From assembly GCA_023053685.1 (NCBI GenBank), contig JALIGW010000013.1, forward strand, positions 16,868,501-16,932,500: DNA of 64,000 bases. The letters run 5' to 3'. Positions 43,579 through 54,529 of the stretch are shown here, one piece after another (position 1 is the first letter of the stretch; every line of letters starts with the position of its first letter). This DNA comes from Diadophis punctatus similis. Its lineage: Eukaryota > Chordata > Lepidosauria > Squamata > Dipsadidae. A model generated the notes under the pieces. The model worked only from the letters and a program-made list of their open reading frames with translations, did not search any database and had not been told where the DNA came from. A program made the position numbers and the translations under genes.

Positions 43579-44837
43579 AAGAAATAAAATAATATTGTGA
43601 TATGGACTCGATTGTGGTTGTAAGTTGAGGACTACAGGTAACAGAAGGGATCTCTGTTTTCACCCAACAATGTGCAGTCTTTTCAGGAAGGATGTCCCTC
43701 AACAAACAGGAAAGATATAGTTTTTATCTAAGAAGTTAGATCAAGAAGAATGAATGTCATAGGTATATTCACAGAGCAATACATATTTCTTTTTCTGAAA
43801 TTTATTCCTCAGTTCAAAAAACAGGAATATATGAATTAGATTCAGTACTTAGGTCAGTCCAAGTAGCTATTCAAGAGTTAGTGGTGTCATGGTTAGAAGC
43901 AATGGTAAAGCAAGATATGGGTTTAAAACCAGAAATATTTTGTTGAGTATTTCAAAGGGAATACAATACATATTTAATGTTACACATGTTAACAGCTGCT
44001 GGAATTGTGTTTGCACAAAAGTGAAAAAACAAAGATATGAAAATGAAATAAAGAAAATATTACAATGTGCAGAAATGAATAAATTGACAATTAAAATCAA
44101 GGAGAAGGCTTCAAATACTTTTTAACGTGGAATTTGTTTTATCAATGGCTAACTAACAGAAACAGAATTTAGAAATCTAAAAGTATGAAAGAAAATACCA
44201 AGGAAAGGTCACTAAAATGTATAAGCAAATATTATTAGTATTTGATCATTATTAATGTGTAGATAACTGCGGGACATTACACACACACCCAAACTATGAC
44301 AGCGCCAGGGAAACACCAAAAGAATAACAAGTTTTCCCCCAAAACACCAGTTTTTTCCCTAGGGACTGGAAAGACAAAACCACTGGAAAAGGCATCAAGG
44401 CATTGTGGAAAGTATTAGCATAAAGTGCCAGAAACCTCACAGAACCAGAAACCACAAAAAACATTGCCAAGAAACTCAAGCCAGCCCTTTCCCCTTTAAG
44501 AAAACCTCAGGGAAAAGCACCAGCTAAATTCTTAAGTACACCCATTAAGAAAGGGGAATAATAAGGCTAAAAATAGCTCGCCTGGAACTCCCCTTCTCCT
44601 GTTTCCTGGCAGAACTAACCCCCAGGATAGGAAAGACAAAAGACCTGGGACCAAGATTAATTTAGGAATACAGGAAAACAAAAGCAGGGTAATCAGAAAC
44701 CCATCAAGCTGCAGGAGCTCACAAAGCCACACACAGATGAACATATGGAAACAGCAATGGAGTCACATAAAAGGTGATTGCTGCAAGAAGCAATTATCTC
44801 AAAAACCACTTATCAAAACAGAAACACACAAAATTGT
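43579..44837. other. Unassigned AT-rich sequence
   Basis: 44280-44830 has an old LTR-like composition but no ends were found. Around 43960-44130 the plus strand resembles an L1 ORF2 C-terminal remnant (weak). Confidence 0.3.
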
Positions 44838-44935
44838 CAGACATGGTGTAGGGTCTCCTGCTTGAGCAGGGGGTTAGACTAGATGACCTACAAGTTCCCT
44901 TCCAATTCTGTTAATGTTAATGTTTTTTTTTAAAA
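44838..44935 (+). repeat. CR1 LINE 3' terminus
   Basis: GGTGTAGGGTCTCCTGCTTGAG, GGGGGTTAGACTAGATGACC and TTCCCTTCCAATTCTGTTAA. Confidence 0.85.
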
Positions 44936-45007
44936 AAGAATAGTACAGGTTATTTTCCACTAGGCAACAGTATTGAACCTAAATCTCACAAACCATGGGC
45001 CAAAGGT

Positions 45008-45066
45008 GTTCAAACTTGGCAACTTTAAGACTTGTGGACTTTAACTCCCAGAATTCTCCAGCCAGC
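45008..45066. repeat. Arm-type fragment of the foldback MITE family
   Basis: AACTTTAAGACTTGTGGACTT and CTCCCAGAATTCTCCAGCCAGC match one arm of the hairpin at 37181-37317. Confidence 0.65.
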
Positions 45067-45068
45067 AT

Positions 45069-45390
45069 AGGCGATCGGCTTCTCTGTCTATGGGAGCCCG
45101 GGGATTGGTGAATAGAAGGCCTCACCCATTCCCAGGCTCCAGGAGACAGAGAAGCACACTGCTGCTCTTCCTAATTACCTCCCATCTGCCATTTTCACGC
45201 CCGCAGAAACTTCCTCCCAGCGGCAATCAGCTTCTCTGTCTACGGGAGCCCGAGGATGGGTGCATGGAAGGCCTTACCCATTCTCAGGCTCCAGCAGACA
45301 GAGAAGCACACTGCTGCTCTTCCTAATTACCCCCTGCCTGCCATTTTCTCGCCCACGGAAACTTCTTCCCAGCCTTCCTCCGAGCGCCAC
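45069..45390. repeat. Two-copy tandem repeat, unit about 160 bp
   Basis: TCGGCTTCTCTGTCTATGGG...CACTGCTGCTCTTCCTAATTAC occurs at 45072-45225 and again at 45229-45385 with few changes. Confidence 0.85.
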
Positions 45391-45689
45391 CGGCTTTGCG
45401 GTCTATATGATCCCCAGGAATGGTGGCAAGGAATGCTCTCAGTAGTTTCTTCCCGCCCCCCTACTGTCTGCGCCCGCCTTACTTATCTTTAGGCAGCTGC
45501 AGGAGGAGGCAGCAGTAACTCAGGTAGGGAAGGCAGGAAGTGACGATGAGAGGGCAAGAGGTCAGACTGCGTGGTGACCGCGGTATATATCGGGCTCTCA
45601 CTGTCAGAGGCAGGGCGATCACCGAGCAAGTCAGTGAGCGGCAGGCGGGGCAAGCATGGTGTGGACGTGTGGGGCGAGCGACCGATGGG

Positions 45690-45906
45690 CAGGTAGGAAG
45701 GCAGCGCATGCACAGTGCTGGAAACTCGGTGTCTGGGCATGCGTAGAAGAATTTTTTTAAAAAACATCCCCCCAAATTTTTTTTAAAAGATGGCGGCGCC
45801 CAGGGACCGGCACCGACCACTCCAGGTCGGTGACGACATTGAGATGTCACCAGAAGGCTGCTACCTGTGCGTCCGCACCGGTCCGTACCGAGAGGAACCC
45901 ACCCCT
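45690..45906. mobile_element. Family B hAT element, partial
   Basis: The right end GAGAGGAACCCACCCCTG and interior GACCGGCACCGACCACTCC match the other family B copies. The left end is not defined. Confidence 0.65.
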
Positions 45907-45992
45907 GCTATAGTTCTTCTAAATGAGGAGCAGGAACAGCAAAACAACAAACAAGTTATAGAACAAGCCCCAGTATTCTATGGAATTGGAGT

Positions 45993-46193
45993 CAGGGGTG
46001 AAATCCAGCAGGTTCTGACAGGTTCTGGAGAACCGGTAGCTGAAATTTTGAGTAGTTCAGAGAACCGGCAAATACCACCTCTGGCTGGCCCCAGAATGGG
46101 GTGGGAATGGGGATTTTGCAGTATCCTTCCCCTGCCAAGCCCACCAAGCCACGTCCACAGAACCAGTAGTAAAAAAAATGGATTTCACAACTG
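45993..46193. mobile_element. Non-autonomous hAT-like element (CAGGGGTGAAATCC ends)
   Basis: CAGGGGTGAAATCCAGCAGG at the left and GGATTTCACAACTG at the right are inverted ends. A matching 8-bp duplication was not found, so the assignment rests on the ends. Confidence 0.6.
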
Positions 46194-47889
46194 CCTCTAT
46201 CAATTATGTTTTGTTTCATATTCTTTTTGATAGCTTTGTATCACCAGCATCTATTATGTCTGCTTATTTAATCTGGCTGATTTGACTTTGTAGACAAGAT
46301 ACTTTCAATTCACTTCATTCATTCATTCCCCGGTCTCTGACTATTTCACTTCTAGGGTCCTAGAACTGATGTTTCTTTCTGTGACTGACTAATGGGGTGT
46401 GAGGTAGATGTGAGGTGGGTACATTGACTATGGCTGCCCCATTTTGGGGATGGTTGTTGAATTCTCCAGGGCTGAGTTGGTGGCCAGATCTTATCCCCAA
46501 CAGACAGAATGAGCCCCAATTGAACTTGGTGAATCACAAATTGTTAAAACTTTTCCTTGATCTAGCCCAAGGACTTTCCTATGGCCTGAGCAATGCTTGA
46601 TCAGAAAACGAAAGGAAAGAAATGGGAATGTTATTTATATTTGCACCAGTGCCAAGCCAGTAGTCAATACAGTAAATTCTCCAATTTGAAGGCCATAGAT
46701 TCCTAAAGAGATTCTACTGAGAGAGAGAGGTTATTTTTGAGTGTAGATTAAGAGAGTTATAGAGGAAAAGAAAAAATGCTGCATCATGACCCTTCAGCTT
46801 GTCAGAAACACATTGAAAGGACACCGTGAAGCTAGCATAGTCCATTCTCATTTCTTTCAGTTACACCACTATTCAAACTGTCCTGTCACCTTTTAATACT
46901 TTTTCAAAGGAGCTGCAGATATCAGACCCTAACCTGAACAAGAAGCAAGAGACAAAGTGAAATGAAGTCAAAATCCAATGTCAGGTGCTGCTGTTAAGGG
47001 AGGAAAAGGATATTTACTTTAGAAGCACTTCAATTTGGTTAGACACAAATAGTTTGAGCCAGCATTTATACCATAAATTCAATTTTAGCTGTCTCTAAAA
47101 ACTGCAAATTAAGATAATAATAGAGTGCATAGCCTTTTTTTGCTGTTTCCCCCCAAATCCAAATTCTAATAAAACCTGGTTAAATATATACTTATTAATC
47201 ACATTTACCAAAGTGTGTGTGTGGGAGTGTGTGTGTGTATCCAATATTTCCTCTATTGCTGGGCAGTATTCACAAACCGCAATAGAGAGCTACAATAAAA
47301 ATAGGAGCTCAATTCCTTTCCTTATATACCTTGAATATTACAAGATTGTCTAATAAGGTTCCAAATCCAAATTAAATATAAAAGAAGATAGATGCCATAT
47401 TTGATGAGTTCCTCTGTATGTATACCAAAAATACTAGTAGATATTCAAACAGGACTGGGATAATAAATTTTAATCCAAAAAAATGAAATGAAATAAAATA
47501 GGAAGTAAATTGCTTTTTATCTCTTATTTTATTAATTGTTCATCACCATATCAAAAGCTTTTCTTATAACCAAGGCCACCATAGTTATTTCATATTATAC
47601 AGAATATATTGCTAAAGTAACTCTAAATACTCCAATGTTAACAGAAACCTGGCATCTGTTAGAGAGAAAGAGAACATACGGAAATTATTTTTGTTGATCA
47701 TCTCTTCTTTAATCCTCCCGTGAAAATTGCAGTTAAGATCTTTTCATCTATATTTAGGAACGATAGCAAGCAATAACTTATTCAGTCTATAAGTTAAGAA
47801 CTAGTTTTAAAAACATCATTACATAAGCCTCACAAATGATGTGGGAACAGTTTCCTTTTCCAAAGGCTCATTACATATTCTAATTATGT
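46194..47889. other. Unassigned non-coding sequence
   Basis: AT-rich with a short (GT)n run at 47214-47240. Nothing else was recognised. Confidence 0.35.
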
Positions 47890-47995
47890 AGGAGAGAGCC
47901 AGTTTGGTGTAATAGTTAAGTCATCAAAGTTAGAAACTAAAGACCCTAAATCCTAGTCCCATTTCAGGCGCAAACCCAGGGGCTTCTCCAGGCAG
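47890..47995 (+). repeat. Squam/ACA-type SINE fragment
   Basis: GAGAGCCAGTTTGGTGTAATAGTTAAG and CTAGTCCCATTTCAGGCGC match the SINE at 32334. Confidence 0.65.
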
Positions 47996-48610
47996 ATGCC
48001 AGGAGTCAAAATCTTACAAAGGAAAAGAAAGGGGAGAGGGGGAGAGGGATGAGGAAGATCAAGCTCTGTATGTTTTTACATCAATCTATATGAAGTCAAT
48101 TGGGCCAGGGGCCTTCCCAAATTTCAAACAGTAAATTGTATCAAATGCCTCCTGCAACATTATCATTGAATGGATATGAAATATGTAATCTTTTTCATTT
48201 TAATGTCAACCTGCTAAACTAAATATCTCTGTGCACTATAAATCAATATAAAAATAAAAGTCGCATTAATTAATCTCTTTGATGTCAAGTATTCTAATTC
48301 TGGACATCTCCTGTCAAAAATGCCATCCCCTTTCTAAGTCTAAAAGATAATAGATGGTGAAATTGCAGACCAGATATTCTCATGAAAGTGAAGTCAACAT
48401 TCCAAACATTACACTTCATATTCCTGACTATTACAAGACTCAAAATAAGTTCTTATTAGAAATGCTCAAATTGAATGTTTTTGTACAATTAAACCTCCAG
48501 ATATAACATCTAAGACAGGGATCTCAATTGTATTTTGATAACTTCAGGCAAGGTGAGATTATATAGTCATATCACTATATAATCAAAGTCAGTAGATACT
48601 GTACAGTACA
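47996..48610. other. Unassigned AT-rich sequence
   Basis: No feature was recognised. Confidence 0.35.
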
Positions 48611-48749
48611 TTGAAATAATTTTATTTCAACACTTGGCAGACATGAAGCAATTTTAGCAACATTATTTTCTGGCCAAAATGACATCATATATATTTCCTT
48701 TCTTTAGCTGTATATCTTTGAAGCCAGTTGTGCTGAGGAATGAACGATA
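48611..48749 (-). repeat. Long duplication flanking L1, left copy (contains the end of the ASMT unit c last exon)
   Basis: 139 bp aligned to 50830-50968 with five substitutions and no gaps. It contains the last 29 codons and the stop of the ASMT unit c exon plus 52 bp beyond. It looks like an extended L1 target-site duplication. Confidence 0.88.
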
Positions 48750-50829
48750 GACACCGGCCCGATTCTAATTAATGAAATTGAAAAATTTGGAAAGGCGGCA
48801 GGCCTAAAAATTAATAAGGAAAAAACAAAAATAATAACTAAAAACATGACACCAAAACAAAATATCAAATTGGAAAATTTGTTGGGCATGAAAATAGTAA
48901 AAAGAGTTAAATATCTTGGGATATGGCTCACCGCAAGATGTAGTTCATTAAAGGAGGATAATTATATAAAACTAATACAGAAAATTAGTAAGGACCTTGA
49001 CGGATGGTCAAAACTTCAATTATCATTTATGGGTAAAATCGCGACAATTAAAATGAACATCTTACCCAAGATCTTATTTCTATTCCAGGTAATTCCAATA
49101 AAGTTGAACAAAACAGTTTTTTCAAATTTAAATAAAATGATTCATAAATTCATATGGGCCAAAAGAAAAGCGAGGATCAAACTGAAACTTCTTCAAGACC
49201 ATAGGAGGAGAGGAGGATTTGGTCTCCCTAACTGGGAATTATACCACCAATCTGCTACACTCAATTGGATGAGGGAATGGATCACACTCAAAAACAGAAG
49301 GATACTAACTCTAGAGGGTTTCGATTTGCAGATAGGTTGGCACGCCTTCTTATGGGGGGACACCTATAAAACACATACATATTTCCGCCGACATTATATA
49401 AGAAAGAACCTATTAGACACATGGCTAACAATAAGGAAGGACCACTATACAAGTGTTCCAAAATGGATATCACCAACTGAAGCAATTATATACCCGAACC
49501 TTTTAGACGTAAATAAGATTATAACATATCAACAACTCCTAGATGAACACAATGAGATGTTCTCAAAACAAGAACTTAAAGAAAAAGGAATAGACCTTGA
49601 TTGGTGGCACTATTTACAGGTCAAATCAAAATACAATAAAGATAAAATAAAATACGGATTTCAAAAAAAATGTGACTTAGATAGAATATTAATGGGCAAG
49701 GACCAAAAAATGACTTCCAAACTATATAATTTCCTACTCCAATATAATCTATTTGAAGAGGTGGTGAAAGGCTCGATGATTGCGTGGGCACAAAACTTTG
49801 GTTATTCAATTAATTTAAACGAATGGGAAAAAATTTGGTCTATAAATTATAAACTAACACTGGCGATACCATACAAAGAAAACATATACAAAATGTTTTA
49901 CCGGTGGCACCTTCCTCCAGCACGATTGGCAAAAATGTTCCCGAAACTTTCCCCAAAGTGCTGGAAGTGTAAAGAAGGTATAGGAACATACTACCATCTA
50001 TGGTGGACCTGCCCCAAAGCGAAAAACTTTTGGATTAAGATCAAAAACTGCCTTGAACAAATAACTTCAAAAACGATCCCCCTAAAGCCGGAGCTTTTCC
50101 TATTAGGTATCTTCAGGGAAAAAATGACGAACGAAGACAGATATATAATTCTACACATTACAACAGCCGCAAGAATTATATATGCACAGATTTGGAAAAC
50201 TGAAAAAATCCCAACTATGTTAAATCTCATTAATAAAGTATTTGAATGTGCAGAACTTAGTAGGATGTCACTGGAAATGCAAGATAAAGATGACTTTGAA
50301 TTCTATAAAACTTGGGACAGGTGGTATAACTGGCTTAACCAAAATAAATATCAAAAATTGCTATAACTATATGTCATGATCTTAGACACATTATGAGTTA
50401 TGATCTCAGACAGTATAAATAATAACAAATGTCTACTTTTTCGCAAAGACCGGAACAAAATATCAGAATGTATACAATTTTACAAGGTTATAAAATATTA
50501 ATCAAGCTGAATAAAAGAACCATTGTTGAAAATGGGAAAATTGTTTTATTGTAATGATAATAGACTGAACATAATATAATAACAGAAAAGAATAAGGGAA
50601 ATATTGGAAGATATAAGAAAGATAATGATGTAAATATTTTTTTGTATCACCAGGCTGTAAAAGGATAGCGTCGACGAGATGGTTGACATGTATGTTCAAT
50701 GTTCAATGTTTTCTATATTCAAAGATATTTCTTACTCTAATTATATATACATATGTTTATACACGTTTTTATGTTTGTTTGGATGTTTGTTTGTCTTTTT
50801 TATATAATTAATAAAGATTATATTTTATT
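48750..50829 (+). mobile_element. 5'-truncated L1 LINE
   Basis: The insertion lies exactly between the two copies of the 139-bp duplication. It begins within ORF2 just after the RT palm (LINEIEKFGKAAGLKINKEK) and ends in an AT-rich 3' UTR with TTAATAAAGATTATATTTTA. The tail is not a pure poly(A). Confidence 0.88.
48846..50366 (+). CDS. L1 ORF2 C-terminal part
   Basis: This 506-codon open frame from a 5'-truncated L1 covers the thumb and C-terminal segment of ORF2. It has VKYLGIWLT, LSFMGKIATIKMNILPKILF, HKFIWAKRKARIKLKLLQ and RRGGFGLPNWELYHQSATL. Further on are the basic/aromatic region and the cysteine-rich motif (CWKC...YYHLWWTCPKAKNFW). No endonuclease or RT catalytic domain is included, so no autonomous function is possible. 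The frame is uninterrupted to its natural stop (LNQNKYQKLL), which suggests a comparatively recent insertion. The upstream frame is also open to the truncation point. Confidence 0.85.
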   Translation: MTPKQNIKLENLLGMKIVKRVKYLGIWLTARCSSLKEDNYIKLIQKISKDLDGWSKLQLSFMGKIATIKMNILPKILFLFQVIPIKLNKTVFSNLNKMIHKFIWAKRKARIKLKLLQDHRRRGGFGLPNWELYHQSATLNWMREWITLKNRRILTLEGFDLQIGWHAFLWGDTYKTHTYFRRHYIRKNLLDTWLTIRKDHYTSVPKWISPTEAIIYPNLLDVNKIITYQQLLDEHNEMFSKQELKEKGIDLDWWHYLQVKSKYNKDKIKYGFQKKCDLDRILMGKDQKMTSKLYNFLLQYNLFEEVVKGSMIAWAQNFGYSINLNEWEKIWSINYKLTLAIPYKENIYKMFYRWHLPPARLAKMFPKLSPKCWKCKEGIGTYYHLWWTCPKAKNFWIKIKNCLEQITSKTIPLKPELFLLGIFREKMTNEDRYIILHITTAARIIYAQIWKTEKIPTMLNLINKVFECAELSRMSLEMQDKDDFEFYKTWDRWYNWLNQNKYQKLL

Positions 50830-50968
50830 TTGAAATAATTTTCTTTCAACACTTGGCAGGCATGAAGCAACTTTAGCAACATTATTTTCTGGCCAAAATG
50901 ACATCATATATAGTTCCTTTCTTTAGCTGTATATCTTTGAAGCCAGTTGTGCTGAGGAATGAACAATA
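50830..50968 (-). repeat. Long duplication flanking L1, right copy
   Basis: Partner of 48611-48749. This copy is continuous with the rest of the ASMT unit c exon. Confidence 0.88.
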
Positions 50969-51090
50969 CTCTGATGGGGTCCGCATTTTTCCTTCAGTAT
51001 TAAGCAGCAGTAGGATGGAGTACATGGCAGCAAGAAAAGACAGAGTCTTGTCTTTTTCTAATGTTGGTTCCACTATTAATACTCCACCAC
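50882..51090 (-). CDS. ASMT-like last exon, unit c
   Basis: The 209-bp exon has a TTTTGACAG acceptor and a TAA stop. It encodes GGVLIVEPTLEKDKTLSFLA ... GFKDIQLKKG ... YDVILARK, closer to the ILARK ending usual for the family than units a and b. Frame and phase match exon 8 of unit b exactly. Exon 7 and the others would lie further right on the plus-strand map, but no match was seen up to the window end. The gene may continue outside, or this may be an orphan exon. L1 insertion has replaced most of the downstream flank. Function cannot be judged from one exon. Confidence 0.8.
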
Positions 51091-51097
51091 CTGTCAA

Positions 51098-51899
51098 AAT
51101 ATAATTAATTATAGTTTAGGAATAATAATAACATACACTTCAGATGTGACTATGTTACAATTACAACAGCATAATTCCTTGACTATTAAGATCAATAATG
51201 TAAATGATATAAATTTAACTAGATTGGCATTAAGTTATACAGAGAAAGGCCACTTTATAAGCAAGGTACCTTTGCGTGCTGGATATGGTTTATGTCCTAA
51301 GGCAGCCATGAAGTCATTGCAGGTGTATCCTCATTTTTGCAGACACTTATGAAGATACACCCCCCCCCCAAAGCTCTGTCCATTCCCACAATCTTCTCCC
51401 TTCCTTTCCATATTGTCAGCTACCTTGCACTTTCTTTGACTGGTAAAATGCAGGACGGGTCCTCCTAGTCTAGCTGACATGTAAATCCCCTACTCAAAGA
51501 GAACATCTCCCTAGAAAACAAGCAGTGGACAATTTCTTCAAGATCTACAGTAAGTTAATTTTTTTAATAGATGAATCTGTTGGGATGCTCTTCTTCATCC
51601 TCTGATTTCCCTCACTGGAAAAAACTTGTATATAATACTCTAAATCCAAAGAAATTCAGGGTAGGGAAAGTAAGACAGATGGTGTTCTACATTTCATAAA
51701 AGGTGAAATACAGTGAGAAGTTCTAGTATATCTGGATGTGGTACAGATTATATCATGAAGAAAAATACACAGATGGCAAATTGCTCCATGTAAAGCAAGT
51801 TGGAGAGAAAAGGTTTCTTGCTTCATACAATATAGAACACTTTTTCCATGCAAAAAAACCCACACTCCATTGACACTTTTGAGGGGGGGTGACACCAAG
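51098..51899. other. Presumed intron of ASMT unit c
   Basis: AT-rich sequence without a recognisable exon 7. Confidence 0.4.
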
Positions 51900-51901
51900 T
51901 A

Positions 51902-52598
51902 CCGTATTTTTCGGAGTATAAGATGCACCTTTTTGCCCCCCAAAAAGAGAGTGGAAATGTCGGTGCGTCTTATACACCAAATACAGCCATTTTTTTTGGC
52001 CTCCCAAAGCCCCGCCCCCGCATCCTGTTTTTTTGAAAAACGGGCCTTTTTTTTTCAAAAATGGGGGCGGTTTTGCCTTCCCCCTAGGAGTGCTCTGCAG
52101 ACTTCCCAAACCCCCTGCATTCCCTGTTTTTGCAAAAAAAATGAGCCAAAAACAGGCAGGTTTTTGCAAAAACTGGGGAATTTTTGCCTTCTAATTACCC
52201 CATCTAGCATGACTGGAGGAGGAATTCTGGGAGTTGAAGTCCACTAGTCTTAAAGCTGTCAAGTTTGAAGACCCCTGGGTTAGGGGTTAGGGGTGCAAGG
52301 GTCTTCAAACTTGGCAAGTTTAAGACTTGTGGATTTCAACTCCCATTCCTGAGCTCGCATGACTGGAGGAGGAATTCTGGGAGTTGAACTCCACTAGTCT
52401 TAAAGCTGTCAAGTTTGTAAAAAGTATACATGGTTGTAAAAAGTATATATGGTTGTAAAAAGTATTCTACTACACTGGTATTTTATTAAATGATATATTA
52501 TTACACCATTTGGTTCAGAATACATTTTCCTCGTTTTCCTCCTCTAAAATCTAGGTGTGTCTTATACTCTGCTGCATCTTATACTCCGAAAAATACGG
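51902..52598. mobile_element. Mariner-like element with CCGTATTTTTCGG ends, copy 3
   Basis: TA borders (51900-51901 and 52599-52600) and the same inverted ends. The interior differs from copies 1 and 2 and includes duplicated AATTCTGGGAGTTGAAGTCC arms at 52223-52260 and 52372-52412. Confidence 0.75.
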
Positions 52599-53150
52599 TA
52601 AATATTCTGCAACAATTTTATTTTTCTTTCTTTTAACATTATTTCTCTCATATCAGGCATCTTACCAAGTCAATTGGTGAATACAAATGAGTGCTGATAC
52701 TAGATCTAATTCTTCATCCTATCTTACACTATCTTTTGCTGGTTACAGCTTCTCCCACTATTTCTCTTTCCTGACTCTCACTTCGAGCAGTAGGTAAACA
52801 AGGCAATTGTTAAGCAAGGTACTTATACTTAGAAGGACATGATTTACAATTAGGATGGCACGCCTTCCTATGGTATGAGAAAATTAAAATTCATAGATTC
52901 TTTCAAAATCACTATATAAGAAACTCACCAATATCGATATGGGGAAAAATAAAGCCTAAAATATACTTGAAAATTCCAGAATGGTTCTCAACGATGGAAG
53001 CCTTTACATACCCCAATCTGGTGAAACTTGAAAAAATCGTGACATACAAAGACATTTTGGACACTGAAGGGACATTAAAATCGAAGCAAGAGCTTGAAGA
53101 ACAGGATATTATACTATCATGGTGGCCTCAATTGCAAATACAATCTAGAT

Positions 53151-53576
53151 CAGTGATGGCGAACCTATGGCACGCGTGCCACAGGTGGCACGCGGAGCCA
53201 TATCTGTCGGCACGCAAGCCGTTGCCCTAGGTCAACTCCAGCATGCATGTGCGTGCCGGCCAGCTGATTTTTGGCTCATGTGGAGGCTCTGTGAGGGCAT
53301 TTTAGGTTTCCAGAGGGCCTCCGAGGGGGTGTTTTTGCTCTCCCCAGGCTCCAGGAAAGCCTCTGGAGCCTGGGGAGGGCGAAAAATGGGCCTACCAGGC
53401 CCACCGGAAGTCGGGAAATGGGCCATTTCCGGCCTCCAGAGGGCCTCTGCGGGAGCGGGAGAGGCCGTTTTCACCCTCCCCAGGCATTGAATTATGGGTG
53501 TGGGCACTCACACGTGCGTGACAGCGCGCGCGCATGCATTTTCGGCACCCGAGGGAAAAAAGGTTCGCCATCACTG
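53151..53576. mobile_element. Family A hAT element, copy 3, inserted in L1
   Basis: The ends CAGTGATGGCGAACC / GGTTCGCCATCACTG are flanked by the perfect, palindromic 8-bp duplication ATCTAGAT (53143-53150 and 53577-53584). Confidence 0.93.
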
Positions 53577-53628
53577 ATCTAGATGATATAGATATGAAAA
53601 AATATGGCTTTTATAAAGGACAAACACC

Positions 53629-53765
53629 TTCTCCATAGTGGGTGGAGCTAGCCTCCAAGGAATGGGTTAAATCTGCCCTCTAGCCAATAGGACCGAGTCT
53701 TAAAAAAGGTATAAATAGTGCCATCCTAGATTGGCACCCCCTCTTTTAATCTCGGTCTTTTAGCC
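53629..53765 (+). repeat. DIRS copy 2 5' terminal inverted repeat with TATA box
   Basis: It begins TTCTCCATAGTGGGTGGAGC and contains GGTATAAATAG near 53708, a plausible promoter. Its inverse occurs at the 3' end. Confidence 0.8.
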
Positions 53766-54529
53766 AAAGGGCATTGTGCTTCTCCACCTTGGAGGCCAGT
53801 TCCACAGCTATTGGATCCTGATTGTCTTAACTACAGTGAGTCTGTTTATCATCTATCCGTAAGTCTCCCCAGGTGACAGCTGTCACTTTCACCTGTGTCC
53901 CTCCCTGGGTTGAGCCGGCTCAGGCGGCCGCCTGAGCTGTTCCTCCCAACGTCCCGGTGGGGGTGGCTACCTCCCTGGGGATCCTCACGTTGGGCACCTC
54001 TGACTGGTAATAAAGATCGCGGGGGGAAGCCAGAAGTTCTACACCTGCAAGCCGCAGAAGCCCTGCGCTTGGGCGGCCACCGGCTTACCCCCCCCCCCCC
54101 GGCTGGAGTGTTCCTCCCACAGCCGGTAAACGTCCTCTGCGTTTTTATTCGGCCGTCCCAGCAGAATTCCGCTTCTGTCAGGCCGACGTCGCCAGGCCGC
54201 TCCCTCAGGGGAATCCCTGTCAGGCCTTCTTCAGCTGCAGGCCGAATCGGGCGCTCCTAAAGTGGCACGAAAGGCCGTTCGGAGAAGCTAGGGCGACGTC
54301 ACCGGCGGCCATCTTGAATGACGAATCCCAGCCTGCTGATTGGACGGCGTTCCTGGTGAGGTCAGCCTGTTGCCGGAGGATTCCCCCGCCGCCCGCTCAT
54401 CAGCTGGAGAGCACGCGCACGCGCAGTGCGTCCCTCTCCCCCCGCCGAGCTTGCTGCATCGGAGAAAGTGGCTGCCGGAGATTGCCGCAGGAGTAAAATA
54501 AACATTTTTTTCTGTGTGTGTTCCTAACG

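Noticed and set aside
54314..54496. Possible short upstream coding frame before DIRS gag
   Set aside because: It lies in the GC-rich leader, is not conserved in copy 1 and shows no domain.
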